This document shows positions 57,999-64,000 of a stretch of DNA of 64,000 nucleotides, in pieces. Under the pieces are notes generated by a model, which worked only from the letters and a program-made list of their open reading frames with translations, searched no databases and was not told where the DNA came from. This stretch comes from PMNU01 sp035479875 (GTDB lineage Bacteria > Patescibacteriota > Saccharimonadia > Saccharimonadales > UBA4665), in NCBI GenBank assembly GCA_035479875.1, contig DATIIH010000010.1, positions 1-64,000 on the forward strand, written 5' to 3'. Position 1 is the stretch's first letter, and each line of letters starts with the position of its first letter. The position numbers and the translations under genes were made by a program.

Positions 57999-60026
57999 AT
58001 GGATCAGCAAAAACAAGCAATCGCCGATCGCCTTAAACAAGCCAACAACATTTTGGTGACGGTGAGCAGCAACCCATCGGTCGACCAGCTAGCGGCCTGC
58101 ATTGGATTAACGTTGGCGCTTAATAAGATGGACAAGCACGCCACCGCCGTATTTAGCGGCAACGTGCCGAGCACCATCGAATTCTTGCAGCCCGAAAAGA
58201 CCCTCGAAAAGAACACCGACAGTCTCCGTGACTTTATCATCGCCCTTGATAAAGCCAAGGCCGACAAGCTGCGGTATAAGGTAGAAGATAAAGTCGTTAA
58301 GATTTTTATTACGCCGTACAAAACGTCGATTAGCCAAAGTGATCTTAACTTTAGCCAGGGCGACTTCAATGTTGACGTAGTGGTGGCCCTGGGCGTGCAC
58401 AACCAGAACGACCTCGACCAAGCTATTACTTCGCACGGCCGTATTTTGCACGATGCCGCAGTAGCCACGATTAACGTCCAGCCGGGCGGGGAATTGGGCA
58501 CTATGAACTGGCTCGAAACGCGCGCCAGCAGTTTATCGGAGCTCGTAGCCGAGCTGATCGACGCGATTAATAAAGAATTATTGGATGGCCAGATGGCTAC
58601 CGCGCTGCTGACCGGCATCGTGGCCGAGACCAAACGATTTAGTAACGACAAGACTTCGCCGATGACCATGAGCATCAGCGCCGAGCTGATGGCTGCGGGT
58701 GCTAATCAGCAGTTGGTGGCTACTAAACTAGAGGTCAATGCGCCCGTGCCGCCACTTCCACCTCAGCAACAGTCTGCTCCCCTAAATAACCCGCCTGCGG
58801 ACCAAGCTGGCGCGGCTGACGGTACACTCGAAATTTCACATGGCGAGAACAGTCACCATACCCAAGTGGACAATCCGCCACCAGACCAGCCAGAGCAGGA
58901 GCACGACGACCACCACGACCAACCAGAGCAGCAAGATCAGCACAATGAGCAGCCCGAATCGCCTAACTCCGATTACCCCGATAATCATCCCTGGCAACCC
59001 GAGCCAGAAGCCCCATCTGCCGAATCAGAAGAGCAGCACGATGACGGCCTACGTGGTCCGATAGCCGAACAAGATGGCATGGCTGAGCCCAAGGCGCAGG
59101 AAGTGCCGCAGATTCATATTGATGAGCATGGCTCGCTGCAGACGCCCATTCCGGAGTCGGATGACGAGCTCGAAGGCTTGCCGCCACTGCCACCACCTCC
59201 ACCGCGTTTGGCGTCTATGCCTGCCCCTGGCGGCACGATTGACCCAACCCAGCACATGGCTTCGCAACACCTTATTTTGCAACCGCCATCCGGTGCACCT
59301 GGGCCAGGGGACGCCACACTCAGCGGGTTGAATGGTGATGACGATGAGCGCCCGAGCGGCGCGCCGATGGCTCGCCCCGTGCAGGACGAGGGCATGAGTG
59401 CCCGCCCGCCAATGAGCCGCGAACCCACCATTATGCCTATGCCGCCTGCCGTTAGTGCAGCTCCTCCGGAGCCAGCCGTTGTTATGCCCGCCGCACCTCC
59501 GCCACCTCCACCCCCGCCCGCGCCGGCAATTGCACCCTTACCGCCTCCACTGCCCGCAGGGCTAGCGCCGCAAGACGCCGGCATCCGCGTCGACACGCTC
59601 AGCGACATCGAAAAACAGGTCAATAGCGCGCACGGCGTGAGCCCTAATCCGTTGATGCCCAATAACATTGCTGCGCCGGTAATGCCACCGAGCCAACCGG
59701 TTGCACCACCTCCACCCCCGCCCACACCCACAGCGATGCCTACGCCAATGGTGGCGCAGCCTTTCCAGCCACCACTCCCACCTCCACCAGTCGCGCCCTT
59801 ACCACCACCCCCAGCAGCACCCGACACCACAGGCGCCGCTGTAGAAGACGCCCGTGAAAAGGTGCAAGAGGCCTTTGCTCACCAGCCAGCAGCACAGCCA
59901 CCCATAGACGCTCTAAACGCCTTGCCGCTCGGCGACCCGCTGCATGGCCCCGGTTCCGAAGGTAATGTTCCGGCCGTGCCACCCCCGATGATGCCGCCCG
60001 CAGGTCCCGCGCCGTCCGCCGCCTAG
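57999..60026 (+). CDS. DHH-family-like protein with long proline-rich tail
   Basis: The N-terminal 260 residues resemble the NrnA/RecJ-type DHH phosphoesterases: ILVTVSSNPSVDQLAACIGL, VVVALGVHNQNDL and INVQPGGELGTMNW fit the core. But the catalytic text (His-x-x-P-D-x-D, DHH) is absent, with SSNPSVDQ in place of the metal site. From about 250 to 675 it is disordered: acidic/His/Gln-rich, then Pro-rich with several PPPP runs. It lies directly upstream of truB, where nrnA sits in many bacteria, supporting common descent. Loss of catalysis suggests a structural or regulatory role. Confidence 0.75.
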   Translation: MDQQKQAIADRLKQANNILVTVSSNPSVDQLAACIGLTLALNKMDKHATAVFSGNVPSTIEFLQPEKTLEKNTDSLRDFIIALDKAKADKLRYKVEDKVVKIFITPYKTSISQSDLNFSQGDFNVDVVVALGVHNQNDLDQAITSHGRILHDAAVATINVQPGGELGTMNWLETRASSLSELVAELIDAINKELLDGQMATALLTGIVAETKRFSNDKTSPMTMSISAELMAAGANQQLVATKLEVNAPVPPLPPQQQSAPLNNPPADQAGAADGTLEISHGENSHHTQVDNPPPDQPEQEHDDHHDQPEQQDQHNEQPESPNSDYPDNHPWQPEPEAPSAESEEQHDDGLRGPIAEQDGMAEPKAQEVPQIHIDEHGSLQTPIPESDDELEGLPPLPPPPPRLASMPAPGGTIDPTQHMASQHLILQPPSGAPGPGDATLSGLNGDDDERPSGAPMARPVQDEGMSARPPMSREPTIMPMPPAVSAAPPEPAVVMPAAPPPPPPPPAPAIAPLPPPLPAGLAPQDAGIRVDTLSDIEKQVNSAHGVSPNPLMPNNIAAPVMPPSQPVAPPPPPPTPTAMPTPMVAQPFQPPLPPPPVAPLPPPPAAPDTTGAAVEDAREKVQEAFAHQPAAQPPIDALNALPLGDPLHGPGSEGNVPAVPPPMMPPAGPAPSAA

Positions 60027-60051
60027 CATTGCATCACCTGCCACGCCCCAG

Positions 60052-60057
60052 TATGCT
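60052..60057 (+). promoter_or_regulatory. -10 box of truB
   Basis: TATGCT, 7 nt before the GTG start at 60065; predicts a leaderless GTG message. Confidence 0.4.
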
Positions 60058-60064
60058 TTAAGAA

Positions 60065-60760
60065 GTGAATGGAATCCTCCTCATAGATAAACCTGCCGGC
60101 TGGACCTCATTTGACGTGGTTAATAAAGTTCGGCGTATGGTGCAACAATCCGGCCTCAGCACCTCGAACAAGAAGCGCTTTCCGGTAGGGCATACCGGTA
60201 CACTCGACCCTCTGGCTACCGGTTTGTTAGTGTTGATGCTCGGCACATATACCAAAAAGGTTCCTGAGTTTACCAAGTTGGATAAGACGTACGAAGTGAC
60301 TATGCGCCTAGGTCAAACCAGTACCACGGGCGACGAAGAGGGCAAGAAAAGCGCCGGTGATAGCCGTGTGCCCACCATAGAAGAGATTCATATCGCGCTA
60401 GCACGATATGAGGGCGATATCATGCAAACACCTCCGGCTTTCTCCGCCATTAAGATCAATGGGCAGCGTGCCTACAAGCTAGCCAGGGAAGGCAAGGCGC
60501 CGGAGCTCGAACCGCGTCCAGCGCATATCGAGCGCATCATTCTCACCAAATATGAGTATCCGTTCGTGGAGTTCACGGCGCACGTGGGCAGTGGCACATA
60601 CATCCGTTCGCTGACAGAAGACATCGGTAAGGCACTAGGCACCGGCGCCTATATGCCGGCCTTGCGCCGTACTCGTGTGGGCTCGTTTTTGATCCAAGAC
60701 GCGCTGCCAATGGACGGCCTAAGTCCCGAAGCTATCCAGCAAGCGATTCGTGAGGCTTAA
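60065..60760 (+). CDS. truB: tRNA pseudouridine(55) synthase
   Basis: TruB makes pseudouridine 55 in the tRNA T loop. The protein starts at GTG with (M)NGILLIDKPAGWTSFDVV and has the catalytic Asp in GHTGTLDPLATGLL, plus MQTPPAFSAIKINGQRAY and GTYIRSLTEDIG. At 231 residues it lacks the C-terminal PUA-like part of longer TruB proteins. GTG 60065 is required, because the DKPAGW motif needs this frame. Confidence 0.95.
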   Translation: MNGILLIDKPAGWTSFDVVNKVRRMVQQSGLSTSNKKRFPVGHTGTLDPLATGLLVLMLGTYTKKVPEFTKLDKTYEVTMRLGQTSTTGDEEGKKSAGDSRVPTIEEIHIALARYEGDIMQTPPAFSAIKINGQRAYKLAREGKAPELEPRPAHIERIILTKYEYPFVEFTAHVGSGTYIRSLTEDIGKALGTGAYMPALRRTRVGSFLIQDALPMDGLSPEAIQQAIREA

Positions 60761-60779
60761 CTCACATTAGCTTTTTCTG

Positions 60780-60785
60780 TATAAT
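60780..60785 (+). promoter_or_regulatory. -10 box of the tail-fibre-like gene
   Basis: TATAAT 24 nt before the ATG at 60810; GGAG 8 nt before the ATG fits a leader-bearing start. Confidence 0.5.
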
Positions 60786-60809
60786 CATAACTACGATGGA
60801 GTGTAGCGC

Positions 60810-62165
60810 ATGACACGGTTACCAGTGCCGGGAGCTGACGATGGTGATTGGGGAAATATCCTCAACGACTTTTTAACTGTCGAGCACAACGCTGATGGCA
60901 CGCTTAAAATTCGTACCGATGGTACCCTCAGCGCCTTTGTACAAACCGGCGGTGCGCAAGATATTACTGGCGTTAAAACGTTTACCGTATCTCCCGTAGT
61001 CCCGACGCCTACTAATGGGACCGATGCCGCTACCAAAGCTTATGTCGATAGCGTAGCCAGCAGCGGCGCGCCGAATGCCAACGCTAGCACTCCAGGCCTG
61101 GTGCAGTTGGCGGGCGACTTGGGTGGCACAGGCACCGTTTTTAGCGCTCCGGTGATAACCGACGGCGCGATTACCAACGCCAAAGTTTCGGCCTCGGCGG
61201 GTATCGTCAAGAGTAAGCTGGCGGCGCTGGCGATTGTTGATGCCGACGTGTCGGCGATATCCGAATCTAAGATTACGAATCTCACTACCGACCTAGCCGC
61301 CAAACAGGCCTCCGACGCCACGCTCACCGCCCTGGCCGGTCTCGACGCCACAGCCGGACTGGTTGCCGAAACCGCCGCCGACACCTTCACTAAACGTACC
61401 ATTGCCGCAGGCTCAACCAAGGTCACCGTTACGAACGGCTCTGGCGCGGCCGGCAATCCCACCGTTGATGTTAATGAGGCTAACTTTACGGGTATCCCCG
61501 AAAGCGCCGTTACTAACCTTACGAGCGACCTATCTGGTAAGCAGGCCGCCGATGCCACTTTGACGGCTCTTGCCGGCCTCGACGCCACCGCCGGTATGGT
61601 GGTAGAGACAGCCGCCGACACTTTCACGAAGCGCACGCTTACTGCCGGCTCTACTAAGATAACTGTTACCAATGGCAGCGGTGCCGCTGGCAATCCAACG
61701 GTAGATGTCAACGAAGCCAATTTTGCCAATATTCCCGAGAGTGCCGTTACCAATTTGTCGACCGACCTGTCGGGCAAGATGGCGTTAGCCGGCGGCAACT
61801 CGGTAACCATCACCAACAACGCGCTTACCAACGGTTTTGCGCAGTTTAATCTCAACTACGCCGGAACTGGCAGTACGCCGGACTCGTTCTCGTTCTACTA
61901 TAACGGCACGCGAACTGGCTACCACAACGAAAAGGGAGAGCTCCGCGCCCGCCCAGCAGCCGACAATTCCGTGCCGCTGCGCGTACAACAACACTCGGTG
62001 ACCCAGAGTTCTAACCTGCAAGAGTGGACGCAATCCGACAACACCATCCTAAGTTCGGTCGGGCCCACCGGCATCATTACCGCGCCCAACGTCGACCGTA
62101 AAGTTTCATATGGTGTTAGCCCGCCTTCCAGTCCCACTACCGGTGATTTATGGGTACAGCCGTAG
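60810..62165 (+). CDS. Tail-fibre/adhesin-like repeat protein
   Basis: The 451-residue protein starts MTRLPVPGADDGDWGNILND. It has the GTDAATKAYVDS motif common in phage tail fibres and surface proteins, then two 79-residue tandem repeats, then a third partial unit. A beta-rich C-terminal part (YNGTRTGYHNEKGELRARP) ends in GDLWVQP. No signal peptide is seen. Such modules form trimeric fibres. No other phage gene is near, so a domesticated fibre or surface protein is more likely than a prophage. Confidence 0.7.
   Translation: MTRLPVPGADDGDWGNILNDFLTVEHNADGTLKIRTDGTLSAFVQTGGAQDITGVKTFTVSPVVPTPTNGTDAATKAYVDSVASSGAPNANASTPGLVQLAGDLGGTGTVFSAPVITDGAITNAKVSASAGIVKSKLAALAIVDADVSAISESKITNLTTDLAAKQASDATLTALAGLDATAGLVAETAADTFTKRTIAAGSTKVTVTNGSGAAGNPTVDVNEANFTGIPESAVTNLTSDLSGKQAADATLTALAGLDATAGMVVETAADTFTKRTLTAGSTKITVTNGSGAAGNPTVDVNEANFANIPESAVTNLSTDLSGKMALAGGNSVTITNNALTNGFAQFNLNYAGTGSTPDSFSFYYNGTRTGYHNEKGELRARPAADNSVPLRVQQHSVTQSSNLQEWTQSDNTILSSVGPTGIITAPNVDRKVSYGVSPPSSPTTGDLWVQP
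61281..61754 (+). repeat. Two tandem 237-bp in-frame repeats
   Basis: Units 61281-61517 and 61518-61754 encode 79 residues each and share AGLDATAG, TAADTFTKRT, TVTNGSGAAGNPTVDVNEAN and IPESAVTN. A third partial start (LSTDLSGK) follows. Synonymous third-base differences are frequent, so the duplication is not very recent. Confidence 0.88.
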
Positions 62166-62177
62166 GAGCCGGGTGAT

Positions 62178-62984
62178 ATGGCGACGGTTAGCTACTGGAA
62201 TGGATCGGCCTGGACAACGGTAGATATCACGCATTTTTCGTACTGGAGCGGCAGCGCCTGGACGGCGCCAACTGATGTGCAGGTGTGGGATGGCGCAGCT
62301 TGGACCTCTATATTTAGCGGCGGTGGTGGAGGTAGCGGCATTAGTTTACGTACGGCCACCAATAACATCGCTAGCGCTTCTAGCAGTCTTAACTTGACCA
62401 TCCCGGCCACAACGCAAACGGGCGACCTGCTGGTGTTAGTGGTGGGGCAGACGAGTTTTGGCGCAACGCTGTTCAACGCCATTAGTGGCTGGACCAAGCA
62501 AGGCGAGCAGCGCGCTAACACGGCGGCGATGACATTGGGTGTATATACACGCTTGGCGCAGGCTGGAGACGCCAACACCACTGTTTCATCTACCTCGATT
62601 AACAGCGCTAATTATTGCGGTCAGATCCGCGCCTACCAAAACGTCAACCAAACCACACCGATTGACGCAGCGATTGTCTTTAACCAGGCCGCCGCCGGTA
62701 CGACAGCTTCGGCGCCGGCCATCACCACTGCTACCAATTTGGCCGAAGTAATTACGTTTTACGCTATACCCACAACCTCCGGTACCACCGTTACGGGTAC
62801 CGATTTTACCGACCCGTCTGGCTTTTCTAACGAATTGGTGGTGTGCAGCAATGGCGCTGGCAACAACGCCGCGATTGCTGTGTACGACGAGAATTTTGCC
62901 TCAGCAGGCGCCCAAGGGCCTTTCGGCATCACCTGCACCCAGTCACGCCAATGGGCGCTGGCGAGCATCGCGCTCCGACCGTAA
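62178..62984 (+). CDS. Surface/fibre-like protein with W-x-G-x-A-W-T repeats
   Basis: The 268-residue protein has three N-terminal repeats (YWNGSAWT, YWSGSAWT, VWDGAAWTS), a Gly-rich linker, then a beta-sandwich-like domain (SSSLNLTIPATTQTGDLLVLVV is the span about 70-92). The C-terminus reads GITCTQSRQWALASIALRP. AGGAG lies 9 nt before the ATG; the 12-bp gap to the tail-fibre-like gene marks one operon. It looks like a receptor-binding or surface module. A copy of its 3' end recurs at 63660. Confidence 0.62.
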   Translation: MATVSYWNGSAWTTVDITHFSYWSGSAWTAPTDVQVWDGAAWTSIFSGGGGGSGISLRTATNNIASASSSLNLTIPATTQTGDLLVLVVGQTSFGATLFNAISGWTKQGEQRANTAAMTLGVYTRLAQAGDANTTVSSTSINSANYCGQIRAYQNVNQTTPIDAAIVFNQAAAGTTASAPAITTATNLAEVITFYAIPTTSGTTVTGTDFTDPSGFSNELVVCSNGAGNNAAIAVYDENFASAGAQGPFGITCTQSRQWALASIALRP

Positions 62985-63001
62985 GAGACGGACTACCGTT
63001 A

Positions 63002-63030
63002 TTGATTATATTCTGGGCATATGACATAAT
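63002..63030 (+). promoter_or_regulatory. Promoter of the first FHA-like gene
   Basis: TTGATT (63002-63007) and CATAAT (63025-63030) are 17 bp apart; the ATG at 63039 is 8 nt further. The spacing is identical to the copy before 63763. Confidence 0.55.
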
Positions 63031-63038
63031 ATATGCCT

Positions 63039-63650
63039 ATGAGAAGTTATGGCATGTCGCCTGATTTGACCATCGTGCGCTTAGATGCTCGCGACCCTGA
63101 GTTGTCCTATGCCAGAATACAGGTACCGATGACCAGCCCGGCCGAGTTCGACAGTCGTACTGGGGTGAGAGGCGTTGCTCCTTGGCTGCGCATGGATATT
63201 GCTGGCAACATACCGGGAGTAAATGGCAAACCTGATACGCCTGATCCTCATGCGTTGGGCCTATGGGTGTTTGGTCATAGCCAGCCGGACGCACCAGACC
63301 CGGTAAGGCCTACGGCATACACGATTGTACCCGAGCGCAATATGGGGCCATATCTCGAGCGTCTAGCCAAAGATGACAGCAGGCTGCGACTTGGGGTTCC
63401 GGCCACCTACGCTGATTTAAGCGTGAAAGCCCTCCGTAGCACTGACTCGGTCATGATAATTGGTCGCCAGCGCGGATACAAGAGCCTGCTAAGTGACAAT
63501 GATCGGGCATCGCGCCTGCACCTTTACTTGGGGGTAGAGGTGGTCGCGGACAATCCGCATGGCATCAGCCTAGGGATTCAAGATGTGTCTACCAATGGCG
63601 TTGTCATTGCTGCACTTAATCCGATTATTGGCTCCCCACCGCAACAATAA
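63039..63650 (+). CDS. FHA-domain-like protein, first copy
   Basis: The 203-residue protein begins MRSYGMSPDLTIVRLDARDP. The C-terminal 70 residues have the marks of a forkhead-associated (phosphothreonine-binding) domain: IIGRQRG (G142, R143), SDNDRASRLHL (S158, R159, H161), and QDVSTNGVV (S184, T185, N186, G187). The N-terminal half (about 1-130) is unknown. A second copy begins at 63763. ATG 63033 is in frame but lies inside the promoter region. Confidence 0.72.
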   Translation: MRSYGMSPDLTIVRLDARDPELSYARIQVPMTSPAEFDSRTGVRGVAPWLRMDIAGNIPGVNGKPDTPDPHALGLWVFGHSQPDAPDPVRPTAYTIVPERNMGPYLERLAKDDSRLRLGVPATYADLSVKALRSTDSVMIIGRQRGYKSLLSDNDRASRLHLYLGVEVVADNPHGISLGIQDVSTNGVVIAALNPIIGSPPQQ

Positions 63651-63659
63651 TCCACCAGC

Positions 63660-63716
63660 GGCATCACCTGTACCCAATCGCGCCAGTGGGCGCTGGCGAA
63701 TAGCTTCCGCCCGTAG
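63660..63716 (+). pseudogene. Remnant of the 3' end of the 62178 gene
   Basis: The frame reads GITCTQSRQWALANSFRP then stop, matching residues near the C-terminus of the 62178 product (GITCTQSRQWALASIALRP). It has no start codon and is left from a segmental duplication. Confidence 0.85.
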
Positions 63717-63725
63717 GTTGGTATA

Positions 63726-63754
63726 TTGACTATATGACGGCCATATGATATAAT
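63726..63754 (+). promoter_or_regulatory. Promoter of the second FHA-like gene
   Basis: TTGACT (63726-63731) and TATAAT (63749-63754), 17 bp apart, then 8 nt to the ATG. A near-consensus, leaderless-type promoter. Confidence 0.7.
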
Positions 63755-63762
63755 ATGCGCCT

Positions 63763-64000
63763 ATGAGAAGTTTTGATGCTTCGTCCGGCTTAACCACCGT
63801 GCATTTAGATGCTCGCGACCCTTCGCTGTCTATCGCTCGTGTCGATACGCCGATGATTGCTCCTGCCGAGTTCGAAGAGCTCACTGGTGGTGTGAAGAAC
63901 CTGGCCCCTTGGCTCAGGATTGATATCCCGGTGAGCATTTCGGTACCAGGGCAGCCTGCGCAGCTTAGACCCGCTCGTGATGTGCAGTCTGAGCGGCCTA
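63763..64000 (+). CDS. FHA-like protein, second copy (cut by window end)
   Basis: The first 79 codons are inside the window and stay open. The text MRSFDASSGLTTVHLDARDP aligns with MRSYGMSPDLTIVRLDARDP of the first copy, and VKNLAPWLRIDIP with VRGVAPWLRMDIA. The FHA part, if kept, lies beyond the window. The copies have diverged strongly in protein sequence, so they probably differ in role. Confidence 0.75.
   Translation, partial: MRSFDASSGLTTVHLDARDPSLSIARVDTPMIAPAEFEELTGGVKNLAPWLRIDIPVSISVPGQPAQLRPARDVQSERP

Larger units (their letters stand above)
62925..64000 (+). repeat. Segmental tandem duplication of about 735 bp
   Basis: The first unit runs from the 3' end of the 62178 gene (about 62925), through the promoter, into the FHA-like gene. 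The second unit begins at 63660 with the same 3' end remnant, the same promoter layout and the second FHA-like gene. Offset between equivalent points (63039 and 63763) is 724 bp. Confidence 0.8.

Noticed and set aside
61281..61754. CRISPR or short repeat array
   Set aside because: The repeats are 237 bp, in frame and coding; there are no spacers.
60810..62984. Prophage
   Set aside because: Fibre-like domains are present, but no integrase, capsid, terminase, portal or lysis gene lies nearby, and flanking genes are core.
63652..63720. Independent small gene before the second FHA-like copy
   Set aside because: It has no start codon and matches the end of the 62178 gene, so it is a duplication remnant.

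Overview
This window reads as chromosome from a member of the Candidate Phyla Radiation (Patescibacteria), most likely a Saccharibacterium (TM7). That placement is inference. It rests on the tandem type IV secretion pilin-like genes, a DNA primase without zinc ligands, an N-terminally short MurE, a TruB without its C-terminal domain, a T/R-K-type Tat module beside a sortase, short intergenic gaps, and a very regular start architecture in which a -10 box lies 6-9 nt before the start codon. TGA is used as a stop (for example in the ATGA overlaps at 24043-24046 and 42763-42766), so the code is standard. No rRNA, CRISPR array, insertion sequence or integrase was seen.

Layout. 1-2.2 kb: five consecutive VirB2/TrbC-like pilin genes, the first cut by the window edge. 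2.3-11.9 kb: Hsp20, ComF, four tRNAs (three Ser, one Arg), several membrane proteins, a GmhB-like phosphatase, a 560-aa orphan, an XRE-HAD fusion and a Fur-family regulator. 11.9-21.9 kb: valS, a 346-bp gene-free stretch, tsaD and murE from a shared promoter, a DDAH-like enzyme, an orphan plus kinase-like pair, and groESL under two CIRCE operators. 22-24.6 kb: envelope export, with a small Tat-signal-like protein, tatC, tatA, an LVNTG-anchor protein, a sortase and a 37-aa membrane peptide. 24.6-37.5 kb: sugar-phosphate isomerase, a two-component system, argS, mscL, msrB, orn, HAD and YjbR proteins, a pentapeptide-repeat protein, then dnaG-rpoD.

37.6-49 kb: a 1355-aa secreted multi-domain adhesin-like protein, isoprenoid and nucleotide-type kinase genes, then an accessory-looking stretch with a 524-aa orphan, a TrmB-family regulator with a palindromic operator, a degenerate PgeF-like protein and a second, actinobacterial-looking sigma-70 factor. 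49-60.8 kb: polA, a SWIM-Nudix fusion, a flavin-type oxidase, mutM, holA, a predicted metallopeptidase inserted between holA and rpsT, a DHH-like protein with a proline-rich tail, and truB. 60.8-64 kb: two tail-fibre/adhesin-like proteins and two tandem FHA-type genes, showing a recent segmental duplication.

Themes. Core information processing (replication, tRNA charging, tRNA modification, chaperones) is intact but streamlined. The rest is largely surface and export (pilins, Tat, sortase, adhesins) and regulation (two sigma factors, HrcA-type operators, TrmB, Fur, XRE, a two-component pair, FHA and kinase-like proteins). This suits a host-attached epibiont that takes most metabolites from its host. 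Several stand-alone orphans with their own promoters (7.2, 18.1, 26.3, 43.9, 46.5, 53.8, 56.2 and 63.0 kb) are the best places to look for undescribed biology.
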